A program made the position numbers and the translations under genes. Below are positions 42,304 through 50,577 of a stretch of 64,000 bases of DNA, one piece after another. Every line of letters starts with the position of its first letter. Positions within the stretch are counted from its first letter, which is position 1. The notes beneath the pieces are model-generated. The model made no database searches, was not told where the DNA came from, and saw nothing but the letters and a program-made list of their open reading frames with translations. The stretch is taken from the NCBI RefSeq assembly GCF_003123685.1, contig NZ_QCYJ01000115.1, positions 124,001-188,000 of the forward strand, written 5' to 3'. The DNA is from Nocardia aurea. Its GTDB lineage: Bacteria > Actinomycetota > Actinomycetes > Mycobacteriales > Mycobacteriaceae.

Positions 42304-43662
42304 TCAGTCCAGGTAGTCGCGCAGGACCTGCGAGCGGCTGGGGTGGCGCAGCTTGCTCATGGTCTTGGACTCGATCTGGCGGATGCGCTCACGGGTGACC
42401 CCGTATACCTGGCCGATCTCGTCGAGGGTGCGCGGCTGACCGTCGGTGAGACCGAAACGCAGCCGGACCACGCCGGCCTCACGCTCGGACAGCGTCTCGA
42501 GCACCGACTGCAACTGGTCCTGCAGCAGCGTGAAGCTCACCGCGTCCACCGCGACGACGGCTTCGGAATCCTCGATGAAATCGCCGAGCTGGCTGTCGCC
42601 CTCGTCGCCGATGGTCTGGTCCAGCGAGATCGGCTCACGCGCGTACTGCTGGATCTCCAGCACCTTCTCCGGCGTGATGTCCATTTCCTTGGCGAGTTCC
42701 TCCGGGGTGGGCTCGCGGCCCAGATCCTGGAGCAGTTCGCGCTGGATACGGCCGAGCTTGTTGATGACCTCGACCATGTGCACCGGGATACGGATGGTGC
42801 GGGCCTGGTCGGCCATGGCGCGGGTGATGGCCTGCCGGATCCACCAGGTGGCGTACGTGGAGAACTTGTAGCCCTTGGTGTAGTCGAATTTCTCGACGGC
42901 GCGGATCAGACCGAGGTTGCCCTCCTGGATCAGATCCAGGAACGCCATGCCGCGACCGGTGTAGCGCTTGGCCAGCGACACAACCAGTCGCAGGTTGGCC
43001 TCGAGCAGGTGGTTCTTGGCCCGGTTGCCGTCGCGCACGATCCAGTTGAAGTCACGGCGTGTCGCCACGGGCAGTTTCTCGCCCGCCTCGGCCCATTCCC
43101 GCACCTTCTCCGCCGCGTAGAGGCCCGCCTCGATCCGCTTGGCGAGTTCGACCTCCTCCTCGGCGTTCAGCAGCGCGACCTTGCCGATCTGCTTGAGGTA
43201 GGCGCGCACCGAATCGGCGGAGGCGGTGAGTTCGGCATCCTTGCGCGCTTGACGCAGCGCCTCGGATTCCTCTTCGTCCCAGACGAAATCACCGGACGCC
43301 TTGTCGGCGGCGGTCGGCTCGGCGGTCTCCTCGTCGGCCGCCTCGGCCGTGTCCTCGACGACCTCCTCGGTGAGTTCGTCCTCGGAGATCTCGAGATCTT
43401 CCAGATCCTCGATATCCTCGATCGACTCGTCCTCGACCGCCTCGCCCGATTCCGGCGCGCCGTCGGGACCCACCTTCTTGGTGGCGGCCTTCTTCGCCGG
43501 CGCCTTCTTGGCGGCGGCTTTCTTGGCCGGGGCCGCCTTCTTGGCGACCGCCTTCTTCGCGGGGGCCTTCTTGGCGGCAGCCTTGCGGACCGGCCGTGCT
43601 TCGGTTACATCTGCGGAGTCGGCGTCGGCCGATTCGGCGGTCTGACGGGTCGTGGCTACCAC
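42304..43662 (-). CDS. sigA: primary sigma factor SigA
   Basis: The housekeeping sigma-70 (452 residues). The N-terminus holds Lys/Ala-rich PAKK-type repeats at about 26-63 and an acidic stretch, then region 1.2 (VRAYLKQIGKVALLN), region 2 (LRLVVSLAKRYTGRGMAFLD, FSTYATWWIRQAITRAMADQ), region 3 and region 4.2 (VYGVTRERIRQIESKTMSKL), ending in SRSQVLRDYLD as in other actinobacteria. GTG at 43662 has GAAAGGG upstream. It is the only sigma factor here with the long N-terminal extension, distinguishing it from SigB. Confidence 0.98.
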   Translation of the reverse strand: MVATTRQTAESADADSADVTEARPVRKAAAKKAPAKKAVAKKAAPAKKAAAKKAPAKKAATKKVGPDGAPESGEAVEDESIEDIEDLEDLEISEDELTEEVVEDTAEAADEETAEPTAADKASGDFVWDEEESEALRQARKDAELTASADSVRAYLKQIGKVALLNAEEEVELAKRIEAGLYAAEKVREWAEAGEKLPVATRRDFNWIVRDGNRAKNHLLEANLRLVVSLAKRYTGRGMAFLDLIQEGNLGLIRAVEKFDYTKGYKFSTYATWWIRQAITRAMADQARTIRIPVHMVEVINKLGRIQRELLQDLGREPTPEELAKEMDITPEKVLEIQQYAREPISLDQTIGDEGDSQLGDFIEDSEAVVAVDAVSFTLLQDQLQSVLETLSEREAGVVRLRFGLTDGQPRTLDEIGQVYGVTRERIRQIESKTMSKLRHPSRSQVLRDYLD

Positions 43663-43786
43663 GTACGCCCTTTCGTGACGGTCTCGTGCGGCGTCACGCC
43701 AGAGTGGTGATCCGGCGGAGCGGTCTGTCGGGTTTCACCGGCGGAGGGCCGGTCGGGTTTCTCCGGCTCACCGCCGGGCATGCTCC

Positions 43787-43792
43787 ATTGTA
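43787..43792 (-). promoter_or_regulatory. candidate -10 box for sigA
   Basis: TACAAT on the minus strand, 125 bp upstream of the sigA start, is the best TANNNT match in the 286-bp gap between ppgK and sigA. A convincing -35 is not seen. The gap also has two copies of CGGTCGGGTTT-like sequence and no gene. Confidence 0.35.
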
Positions 43793-43948
43793 ACGATCCA
43801 ACCAGCCTACTCATGGCCACCTCGGGTATTGCGGTGCTTCGCGGTCCGCATATCCGGTGCGTACGGGGCTCGGCGGGTCCCCGGTGTGTCGGGGGTGTCC
43901 GGCCCGCGCGGTGACCTTCGAGCGGGCCCGCGACACCGCGCGGTGGCC

Positions 43949-44707
43949 TCACGGAAGCAGGCCGGAATCGATCGCCATCGCCGCGCCGACGATCCCCGCG
44001 GTATTGCGCAGATGCGCGGGCAGCACCGGAGTTCGGTTGGTGAGCAACGGGATCCACTGATCCGCGTCGCGGCTGATCCCGCCGCCCGCGACGATGATGT
44101 CGGGCCAGAACAGATTCTCCAGACCGATCAGCACGGTGCTGACCTCCGCCGCCCACTGGGGATAGCTGAGTCCGTCCCTGTCCTTGATCGACGCGGCGGC
44201 GCGGTGTTCGGTCTCGATTCCGCCGATTTCCAGATGGCCGAGTTCGGTGTTGGGCACCAGCGTGCCGTGGTACAGCAAGGCCGAGCCGATTCCGGTGCCG
44301 AAGGTCAGCAGCAGCACCAGGCCGTCGAAATCCTTTGCCGCGCCATACCGGTCCTCGGCGAGTCCGGCCGCGTCCGCGTCGTTGAGGACGGTGACCGCAC
44401 GGCCGCCGAGCGCCTCGGAGAACAGCGCCCTGGTGTCGGTGCCGATCCAGTCCTTGTCGATATTGGCCGCGGTGCGCGCGACGCCGCCGAGAACGACGGC
44501 GGGCAGCGTGACGCCGACCGGGCCGTCCCATCCGGCCTCGGCGACGAGTTCGGCGACCGCGGCGGCGACCGCGGCCGGTGTGGACGGCTGCGGTGTCGCG
44601 ATCTTGACCCGCTCGTGGACGAGTTCACCGGTGGCCAGGTCGACCGCGGCGCCCTTGACGCCGCTACCACCGATATCGATTCCGAATGCTTGCCCCCGAG
44701 CGGACAT
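43949..44707 (-). CDS. ppgK: polyphosphate glucokinase PpgK
   Basis: A 252-residue ROK-fold kinase that phosphorylates glucose with polyphosphate (or ATP). Motifs: phosphate loop FGIDIGGSGVKGAAVDL, catalytic Asp in NDADAAGLAEDRYGAA, LLTFGTGIGSALLYHG, and ELGHLEIGG, the substrate segment of strictly polyphosphate-using enzymes. The ATG at 44707 has GAGGGG 7 nt upstream. It is divergent from suhB (about 200-bp gap) and lies upstream of sigA, as in mycobacteria. Confidence 0.96.
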   Translation of the reverse strand: MSARGQAFGIDIGGSGVKGAAVDLATGELVHERVKIATPQPSTPAAVAAAVAELVAEAGWDGPVGVTLPAVVLGGVARTAANIDKDWIGTDTRALFSEALGGRAVTVLNDADAAGLAEDRYGAAKDFDGLVLLLTFGTGIGSALLYHGTLVPNTELGHLEIGGIETEHRAAASIKDRDGLSYPQWAAEVSTVLIGLENLFWPDIIVAGGGISRDADQWIPLLTNRTPVLPAHLRNTAGIVGAAMAIDSGLLP

Positions 44708-44919
44708 GGCTAACCCCTCGTTCCGTGTGCGTGGTGCGGACCTGCTGTCCGTCCGAGCGCCCTGCTGGCCGGTGTGATGACGGCGCCGTCGCACCGGCTC
44801 CCACGCGCCCGCTCGGCGGGATGCGAAGGATGCCCGACGACGGCGCTGTGTCGTGCACGACAAGAGTAATGCGAGTTCGGTACTGCGCCCGCCCGAGGAT
44901 GTGTGATGCGATGGGGGGC

Positions 44920-45825
44920 GTGCCCGAATCCTCCTCGTCAGTCGCTGCCGCATCCGTCGATCTGCCACCGGAAGAGGTGGCCGAACTCCGCCGTCTCGCC
45001 GTCGATCTCGCCGAATCCGCCGCCGCCCACGTGCGCACCCGCCGTCCGGAGGTCTTCGGCGCCACCGGCGCTCGCGCCGACGACGCCGTCCGGAGCAAGG
45101 CCCACCCGACCGATCCGGTCACCGTGGTCGACACCGAGACCGAGGAGTTGATCCGCGCGCGGCTGGCCGACCTGCGCCCCGGTGATCCGATCCTCGGCGA
45201 GGAGGGCGGCGGAAGCCTCGTCGGCGCCGACGACGCCGTGCACTGGGTGCTCGACCCGATCGACGGCACCGTCAACTTCCTCTACGGCATCCCCGGCTAC
45301 GCGGTATCGGTGGCGGCGATGCGCGGTGGCCGTTCGATCGCGGGCGCGGTGGTCGACGTCGAGCGCGCGGTGACCTACAGCGCCGGCCTCGGACTCGGGG
45401 CGATCAGCGTCGACGCGGACGGCGTCGTCGACCACCTGCGCTGCGCCACGGTCGACTCGGTGTCGATGTCGCTGGTCGCCACCGGCTTCGCCTACGGCCA
45501 GTACCGGCGCACCAGGCAGGCGGCGCTGATCGCGCACGTGCTGCCGCACGTGCGCGATATCCGCCGCTTCGGCGCCGCCGCCCTCGATCTGTGCCACGTC
45601 GCGGCGGGCCGGGTCGACGCGTACTTCGAGCACGGACTCAACGCGTGGGACTGGGGCGCGGGCGCGCTGATCGCCGCCGAGGCGGGCGCGGTGCTGACGC
45701 TGCCGCCCGCGGACGCCCCCGGCACCGACGGCGATCTGGTGATCGCCGCCGCCCCGGGTGTCGCCGCCGAACTCGCGGCGCTGCTCGACAGTGTCGGCGC
45801 GACCGAACCGATCCCGGACCGCTAG
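44920..45825 (+). CDS. suhB: inositol-1-monophosphatase SuhB
   Basis: A 301-residue Mg2+-dependent phosphatase releasing myo-inositol for phosphatidylinositol mannosides and mycothiol. Metal-site motifs are intact: PTDPVTVVDTETEELI, GEEGGG, WVLDPIDGTVNFLYGIP and the C-terminal AWDWGAGALIAAEAGA. The start is either GTG at 44920 (7 nt after TGCGAT) or ATG at 44911; neither has a well-spaced Shine-Dalgarno. Convergent with cei, with a long terminator hairpin in between. Confidence 0.94.
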   Translation: MPESSSSVAAASVDLPPEEVAELRRLAVDLAESAAAHVRTRRPEVFGATGARADDAVRSKAHPTDPVTVVDTETEELIRARLADLRPGDPILGEEGGGSLVGADDAVHWVLDPIDGTVNFLYGIPGYAVSVAAMRGGRSIAGAVVDVERAVTYSAGLGLGAISVDADGVVDHLRCATVDSVSMSLVATGFAYGQYRRTRQAALIAHVLPHVRDIRRFGAAALDLCHVAAGRVDAYFEHGLNAWDWGAGALIAAEAGAVLTLPPADAPGTDGDLVIAAAPGVAAELAALLDSVGATEPIPDR

Positions 45826-45834
45826 AGACGGCGA

Positions 45835-45863
45835 ACGCCGGAACCACGGTGTGGTTCCGGCGT
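45835..45863. terminator. 13-bp stem bidirectional terminator between suhB and cei
   Basis: ACGCCGGAACCAC (45835-45847) and its exact complement (45851-45863) with a GGT loop lie between the convergent suhB and cei genes. No T tract, as usual in this GC range. Confidence 0.8.
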
Positions 45864-45892
45864 CCGATGGACCGATCGCGGTGGCGGCGCGC

Positions 45893-46564
45893 TCAGCAGC
45901 GCGCCTCGCGGGCGGCCTCGAGCAGATCCAGATCGATGGACCCGCCGGGGGCCGGATTCTTCAGCGACCGCAGAACTTCCTCGGCGTCGTTGGTCGGCCG
46001 GATCTCCCGGAACAGCGATCCGAGCACCAGATCGACCGAATCGTCCTCGCGCTGATCCTCGATCAGTTCCGCGCACGGCGCGACCAACTGGACCGAGGCG
46101 GCGGCCGTGCGACCGTTCACGCCGAAGCGGATCTGGCCCGCGCATTCGAGGTCGCCGTTGACGTATATCGAATCGTTGCCGTACTGGGTGCCCTGCGCAC
46201 TCGCGAAGCCGAGGTCCCCGAGTTGGGACGCGATGTGCGCGGCCTGCCCACGCTGGTTGTTCGCGTTCAGCACCCTGACCCTGCTTTCGGACAGGGCGGC
46301 CGGTTCCAGATCCTCCAGTCGCGAGGAGCCGACGCGCTGGCCGAGTTTCGGCTGTGGCTCCGCCCCGGGATCGGTGGCGGCGCTCGGCGAGTTGCAGGCC
46401 ATCGCCGACGTGCCGGTGTCCTCGGTCGTCAATGCCTTGAACCACACGATCGTGCAGATCAGCAGCATGATGCCGAGGAAGATGAGCCAGGGCCGAGGCC
46501 GCCGACGGATGTGGGGTCGCCCCTGGGGATCCGTCGCGCTGCCTTCGGTGATCAGTGAAACCAC
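45893..46564 (-). CDS. cei: envelope integrity protein Cei (Rv2700 homologue)
   Basis: A 223-residue protein with a short basic cytosolic N-terminus, one membrane segment (WLIFLGIMLLICTIVWFKAL) and an extracytoplasmic LytR_C-like domain with VRVLNANNQRGQAAHIASQL and two Cys (DLECAGQIR, APCAELIE). In M. tuberculosis the homologue is needed for envelope integrity and virulence. GTG at 46564 lies exactly 6 nt after TAGAGT on this strand, so a leaderless mRNA is likely; the GTG two codons earlier is less well placed. Confidence 0.92.
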   Translation of the reverse strand: MVSLITEGSATDPQGRPHIRRRPRPWLIFLGIMLLICTIVWFKALTTEDTGTSAMACNSPSAATDPGAEPQPKLGQRVGSSRLEDLEPAALSESRVRVLNANNQRGQAAHIASQLGDLGFASAQGTQYGNDSIYVNGDLECAGQIRFGVNGRTAAASVQLVAPCAELIEDQREDDSVDLVLGSLFREIRPTNDAEEVLRSLKNPAPGGSIDLDLLEAAREARC

Positions 46565-46691
46565 GTGCACACTCTACGAAAAGGTTCGGCCTTCGGTGCG
46601 CAAGGTCTCGGTGAGTTCGACGTCGGGTGTCGATTACCCGTCGGTTTCGACTCGTCTGTGTTTTGATTGCGACTTTTGCCGCAGGGTCCGC

Positions 46692-46697
46692 TATTGT
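46692..46697 (+). promoter_or_regulatory. candidate -10 of the DUF4193 gene with long leader
   Basis: TATTGT at 46692-46697 with TTGCGA 19 nt upstream (46667-46672) is the best promoter in the 378-bp gap 46565-46942. It would give a leader of about 240 nt, which contains the hairpin at 46868-46890 and a Shine-Dalgarno with a short upstream ORF at 46816-46836. No other gene is seen in the gap. Confidence 0.4.
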
Positions 46698-46867
46698 CTG
46701 GCGGCCCAGATCGAATCACCAGCGGCGAAATCGGTGGTCGGTCGCGGGAACAAGTAGGGCATGTCCTGCGTTTACCGAGCGCTGTCCGGAGTGGATTCAT
46801 CTGACCACACCTGATAGGAGAGCGGTGCACGTGTGATGTGTGCCACCGGCGGGGCGGAGCGGGGCAC

Positions 46868-46890
46868 CCCGATTCCTCGAAGGAATCGGG
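46868..46890 (+). promoter_or_regulatory. perfect 10-bp stem-loop in the DUF4193 leader
   Basis: CCCGATTCCT (46868-46877), loop CGA, AGGAATCGGG (46881-46890), 52 nt before the DUF4193 start. The left arm also overlaps a smaller CGGGG-CA-CCCCG pairing, so two structures exclude each other. Function unknown; could be an mRNA structure or a DNA-binding palindrome. Confidence 0.5.
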
Positions 46891-46942
46891 CGTGGCGCGA
46901 GCCGGTCCGGGATATACGGAGTAAGGACGAGGGGAAGACGAC

Positions 46943-47245
46943 ATGGCAACCGACTATGACGCACCGAGGCGTACAGAAACCGACGATGTGTCGGAAGATT
47001 CGCTCGAGGAGCTGAAGGCTCGTCGCAACGAGGCACAGTCCGCCGTCGTGGATATCGACGAATCCGATACCGCGGAGTCGTTCGAGCTTCCCGGCGCGGA
47101 TCTGTCCGATGAAGTGCTGAGCGTTCGGGTGATTCCGAAGCAGGCCGACGAGTTCACCTGTTCGAGCTGTTTCCTGGTACATCACCGGAGCAGGCTGGCC
47201 AGTGAGGCCGGCGGGCAGCTGATCTGCATGGATTGCGGCGCCTGA
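46943..47245 (+). CDS. DUF4193 protein (Rv2699c homologue)
   Basis: A 100-residue acidic protein, strongly conserved and abundant in mycolata. The N-terminal half is charged and probably helical (DSLEELKARRNEAQSAVVDI); the C-terminus holds a zinc ribbon made of FTCSSCFLVHHRSRL and LICMDCGA, four Cys in two CxxC pairs. Function unknown. The ATG follows GGGGAAG. The unusually long leader with a hairpin suggests post-transcriptional control. It is divergent from cei. Confidence 0.93.
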   Translation: MATDYDAPRRTETDDVSEDSLEELKARRNEAQSAVVDIDESDTAESFELPGADLSDEVLSVRVIPKQADEFTCSSCFLVHHRSRLASEAGGQLICMDCGA

Positions 47246-47312
47246 GTTCGCACGAGATCGACGAAAACCGCGACCGTCGGGTTTGCGCCCCGATCCGGCC
47301 GCACGCGTTCTG

Positions 47313-47825
47313 TCAGCCCGCGCTCGGCAGCCCGAGCGCGGCGAGAACCCTCTCCGGATGGCGAGTACTGATCAGCCAGTAGGGCGTCGGGTCATCCGGG
47401 TCATCGAGGACGAGCAGCACCATGGGCCCGATCCAGGGACGGTGCTGGACATAAGCGGCCGGGTCGAGCTGTCTGCCCATGGCCGCGCTCTTGGCCGTCG
47501 GCGCGACGACGGCCGCGCGTGAGACGAAGTTCACCGGCAGGTGAGCTCGGTCGGCGTGCAATTCGGGTGTTCCCGACGCGTCGCCGTGGACCCGGACACG
47601 GTGCCGGCTCAGCCACAGCAGTACCCAGACCGGCACCGGGAACAGCAGCGCGTAGGGCAGCCACGCGCGCACGCCCGGCGCGCCCATGTGGATCTCGGCG
47701 GCCAGCAAACCCGCGATGGCGAAGGCGATGGGCCACCACCACAGTGGTACCCAGAGGCGCTCGCCGTAGGGATCGGCGGCGCGCTTCTCGTTGTCCATCA
47801 CGGCGTGGTTGGGCTGGTCCGACAC
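47313..47825 (-). CDS. DUF3093 membrane protein (Rv2698 homologue)
   Basis: A 170-residue protein with two membrane segments near the N-terminus (WVPLWWWPIAFAIAGLLAAE and ALLFPVPVWVLLWLS) and a cytosolic DUF3093 domain ending in DPDDPTPYWLISTRHPERVL. Function unknown. GTG at 47825 stands 6 nt after TAGTGT on its strand, so a leaderless transcript is likely; ATG at 47798 is an alternative. Divergent from dut with 52 bp between. Confidence 0.9.
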   Translation of the reverse strand: MSDQPNHAVMDNEKRAADPYGERLWVPLWWWPIAFAIAGLLAAEIHMGAPGVRAWLPYALLFPVPVWVLLWLSRHRVRVHGDASGTPELHADRAHLPVNFVSRAAVVAPTAKSAAMGRQLDPAAYVQHRPWIGPMVLLVLDDPDDPTPYWLISTRHPERVLAALGLPSAG

Positions 47826-47877
47826 GACTCAACACTAAGTCACGGGGCCCGCGGCCGTACGCGTAGGCTCGTCATCC

Positions 47878-48354
47878 GTGAGCGCACTTTCACCCATACC
47901 TCTGCTGCGGCTGGATCCCGGCATCCCGATGCCCGCGCGCGCCCATGACGGCGACGCGGGTGTCGACCTGTGCACCACGGAAGATGTCATCCTGGAGCCG
48001 GGGGAGCGGGTGCTCGTCGGCACGGGCGTCGCCGTCGCGCTACCGATCGGCACGGTCGGTCTGATCCATCCGCGCTCGGGTCTGGCGGCGAAGACGGGGT
48101 TGTCGGTGGTGAACACGCCCGGAACCGTCGACGCGGGGTATCGCGGTGAGATCAAGGTGTGCCTGATCAATCACGATCCGCGCACCCCGATCGAATTGCG
48201 CCGGGGCGACCGGATCGCACAGCTGCTCGTGCAGCGGGTGGAACTGGTGGATTTCGTGGAGGTCGACCGGCTCGACGAGACCACGCGCGGCGCCGGGGGC
48301 TACGGCTCCAGCGGTGGGCACGCGAGTCTGGCCGAGACCGTCGAGAAGGGCTGA
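47878..48354 (+). CDS. dut: deoxyuridine 5'-triphosphate nucleotidohydrolase Dut
   Basis: Hydrolyses dUTP to dUMP and pyrophosphate, keeping uracil out of DNA and feeding thymidylate synthesis. The 158-residue trimeric-type enzyme shows all five motifs: AHDGDAGVDL, HPRSGLAAK, NTPGTVDAGYRGEI with the catalytic Asp, GDRIAQLLVQ and the mobile C-terminal RGAGGYGSSGGH. The GTG start is 8 nt after TAGGCT, with no Shine-Dalgarno. The DUF3710 gene follows after 5 bp. Confidence 0.98.
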   Translation: MSALSPIPLLRLDPGIPMPARAHDGDAGVDLCTTEDVILEPGERVLVGTGVAVALPIGTVGLIHPRSGLAAKTGLSVVNTPGTVDAGYRGEIKVCLINHDPRTPIELRRGDRIAQLLVQRVELVDFVEVDRLDETTRGAGGYGSSGGHASLAETVEKG

Positions 48355-48359
48355 TCGCG

Positions 48360-49247
48360 ATGTTCGGTAGGAAGAAGCGGTCCGACGGCTACGACGAGTA
48401 CGACGATCGTTACGAAGAGTCCGATGCCTACGACGCCGACTACGGCGCCGCCGCCTACACCGAGGACGCGGCGTTCGACGACGACGCGGCGTTCGACGAC
48501 GACGTCGACACCGCCGACATCCCGGTCATCGATCCCGCCGACGCGACGAAGGCGGGTCCCTACGACTACGAGGATGTCGCCGAACTGCTGACCGCCGTGG
48601 CCGAGCAGCGACTCGATCTCGGGTCGGTGATCATCCCGGTGCCGCCGGGCGGGCAGTTGCAGGTCGAGATGACCCCGGACGGCACCCCGCAGGCGGTGCA
48701 TCTGGCCACCGATCACGGCAGGCTCACCGTGGCCGCCTACGCCGCACCGAAGTCGCCGGGACAGTGGCGGACCGTCGCCGCCGATCTGGCCGATTCCCTG
48801 CGCAAGGACGGGGCGAAGGTCGCCGTCGAGTCCGGGCCGTGGGGCCGGGAACTGCTCGCCATCACCGAGGGCGCCGACCTGCGCTTCATCGGTGTCGACG
48901 GCTACCGCTGGATGGTGCGACTCGTCGCGGCGGGCCCGTCGGGCGCCGCGGACGCGGGCACCCCGCTGGTCGCCGCCGCGCGCGCGATGCTGCGCGAGAC
49001 GGTCGTGCGGCGCGGCACCGACCCGCTGCCGGTGCGTGATCCGCTGCCGGTGGTACTGCCGCCCCAGCTGGCCGACCAGCTGACCGCGGCGCACCAGGCC
49101 CAGGTCGATGCCCAGCAGGAGCAGTTGGCCGCCCAGGCGGCCGCCGCGGCGCAGCAGAGCGCTGGCAGCGTCATCCCCCCGAGGATGCCGCAGGAGCCCA
49201 GGCGCGGCGCCGACGGTTCGGCGATGCAGCAGCTCGGGTTGAACTGA
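48360..49247 (+). CDS. DUF3710 protein (Rv2696c homologue)
   Basis: A 295-residue soluble protein: basic start MFGRKKRSDGYDEYDD, then an acidic Asp/Tyr/Ala-rich stretch (about 10-55), a DUF3710 domain (residues about 70-240; VIIPVPPGGQLQVEMTPDGT, VAVESGPWGRELLAITEGA) and a Gln/Ala-rich helical tail. Function unknown. ATG at 48360 is preceded by AAGGG inside the dut 3' end; co-transcribed with dut. Confidence 0.9.
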   Translation: MFGRKKRSDGYDEYDDRYEESDAYDADYGAAAYTEDAAFDDDAAFDDDVDTADIPVIDPADATKAGPYDYEDVAELLTAVAEQRLDLGSVIIPVPPGGQLQVEMTPDGTPQAVHLATDHGRLTVAAYAAPKSPGQWRTVAADLADSLRKDGAKVAVESGPWGRELLAITEGADLRFIGVDGYRWMVRLVAAGPSGAADAGTPLVAAARAMLRETVVRRGTDPLPVRDPLPVVLPPQLADQLTAAHQAQVDAQQEQLAAQAAAAAQQSAGSVIPPRMPQEPRRGADGSAMQQLGLN

Positions 49248-49255
49248 GTCGTTCC

Positions 49256-49296
49256 CGAAACCTCTCTCCCCGCGCACGGCGGGCGGAGAGGTTTCG
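49256..49296. terminator. 11-bp stem bidirectional terminator
   Basis: CGAAACCTCTC (49256-49266) and GAGAGGTTTCG (49286-49296) are exact complements enclosing a GC-rich inner segment, between the convergent DUF3710 and hydrolase genes. Confidence 0.8.
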
Positions 49297-49300
49297 TGTC

Positions 49301-50026
49301 TCAGTCGAAGGCCGCGAACCCGATGCGGCCCAGGATCGCCGGATCGGCGCCGAGTTCGTCCAGGGTGATCCGGTACAGCGCGGCCTCGGGGATCGCCTCG
49401 GCCCACTGTTCGGCGACGGCGAGCGGGTGCACGGGATCGTCGATCGCGGCGACGAGCGCCACCGGGACACCGACCGATCCGAGTCGTTCGACATCGGGCC
49501 ACGCGTACCCCGCCGCTTCGCGCAGCGCCCGCGGCAGTTGGGGCCACTGGGCCCGCCACGATTGCGTCAGGGCGTCGGCGAGCCAGGCCGGACTGGTGGC
49601 CCGCATCCCCTCGATCACCGGTTCCAGACCGTCGGCGGCGAGCCGATCGGCGGTGAAGGCGGCACTGAGCGCCGCCGGGCAGTCGGTGGTGTCGGCACCG
49701 GTCCACGCGGGCAGCGCCGCGATGACGGCTGTCACACTGCCCGGATGCTCGGCGGCCCATTCCACGGCGATCGCGGCGCCGAGCGAAATGCCCGCGGCCA
49801 GGACCGGACCGCGTGCCGCCGCGGCGTCGAGCGCGGCCCGATAACCGGCGATCAATCCACGCGGATCGGGTTCGGCCGCGACGAATTCCAGCCCCGAGGC
49901 CGCGGCGGCCGCGCCGAAGGCGCGGCGTGCGAAATCGGCGTCGGAACCGGTGCCTGGCAACGCGACAGCTACCGTGGCGCGGCCCGAAGGTTTCAACCTG
50001 ATCGTTTCGGGGGATTTCAACGCCAT
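49301..50026 (-). CDS. alpha/beta hydrolase (Rv2695 homologue)
   Basis: A 241-residue alpha/beta-hydrolase fold protein. VAVALPGTGSDADFA resembles the oxyanion-hole strand, AAGISLGAAIAVEWA is the nucleophile elbow G-x-S-x-G, and AAIDDPVHPLAVAEQWAEAI carries the acid Asp and a likely catalytic His. Substrate unknown. ATG at 50026 begins the conserved part; an in-frame start at 50068 would overlap the region of the divergent OB-fold promoter. Convergent with DUF3710. Confidence 0.87.
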   Translation of the reverse strand: MALKSPETIRLKPSGRATVAVALPGTGSDADFARRAFGAAAAASGLEFVAAEPDPRGLIAGYRAALDAAAARGPVLAAGISLGAAIAVEWAAEHPGSVTAVIAALPAWTGADTTDCPAALSAAFTADRLAADGLEPVIEGMRATSPAWLADALTQSWRAQWPQLPRALREAAGYAWPDVERLGSVGVPVALVAAIDDPVHPLAVAEQWAEAIPEAALYRITLDELGADPAILGRIGFAAFD

Positions 50027-50194
50027 GGATCGACGATCGTTGCCCGCCGAATGTGGGGAGTCGAACACCGGGCCGAGCGTAGCGGGGCAGTCCCGCTGCG
50101 CCTACAGTGGCGGTGTACGGCCGATCGCCGGTCGTCCATCGAAAATGACGATGGTGTGCGACCCACGCCATCTGCTCTAGCAGGAGAGCGTGCA

Positions 50195-50572
50195 ATGCCA
50201 TCCGCTGCCTCAGGATATTTTCGCCGACTGGGCCGCAGACTGACCGAGGACATCGATCAGCTGGACGCCGAGGAGTTGGCCGAGACGGCGGACGCGTCGG
50301 GAGCCTGTCGCGCTTCCGAGTGTCGTCGTGGAGACGAAGCCACCATGCTGGGCCGACTACGTAGTGTCGAAGCGTGTCCGAAATCTGTCGGCGCCAGTGT
50401 GCAGGCAGAATTCTTCGACGGCACCGACGCCATCACCCTGGTGTGGATCGGGCGTCGCCGCATCCCCGGCATCGAACCGGGCAGGCGAATCCTGGTCCGC
50501 GGGCGTGTCGGTGATCGCGACGGCCGCAAGGTGATCTACAACCCCTACTACGAATTGCGCGGGAACAGCTGA
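50195..50572 (+). CDS. OB-fold nucleic-acid-binding domain protein (Rv2694c homologue)
   Basis: A 125-residue protein; residues about 45-123 form an OB fold of tRNA_anti type (LGRLRSVEACPKSVGASVQA, LVWIGRRRIPGIEPGRRILV, VYNPYYELRG-like end). Likely binds single-stranded nucleic acid; role unknown. AGGAG is placed 8-9 nt before the ATG. The stop is 5 bp from the DUF3159 start, so the two are one operon. A TACAGT box at about 50102 may be its promoter. Confidence 0.9.
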   Translation: MPSAASGYFRRLGRRLTEDIDQLDAEELAETADASGACRASECRRGDEATMLGRLRSVEACPKSVGASVQAEFFDGTDAITLVWIGRRRIPGIEPGRRILVRGRVGDRDGRKVIYNPYYELRGNS

Positions 50573-50577
50573 CACGT

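Noticed and set aside
43470..43590. repetitive GCC/TTC-rich stretch at the start of sigA
   Set aside because: It is the normal Lys/Ala-rich PAKK repeat coding region of actinobacterial SigA, not an independent repeat element.
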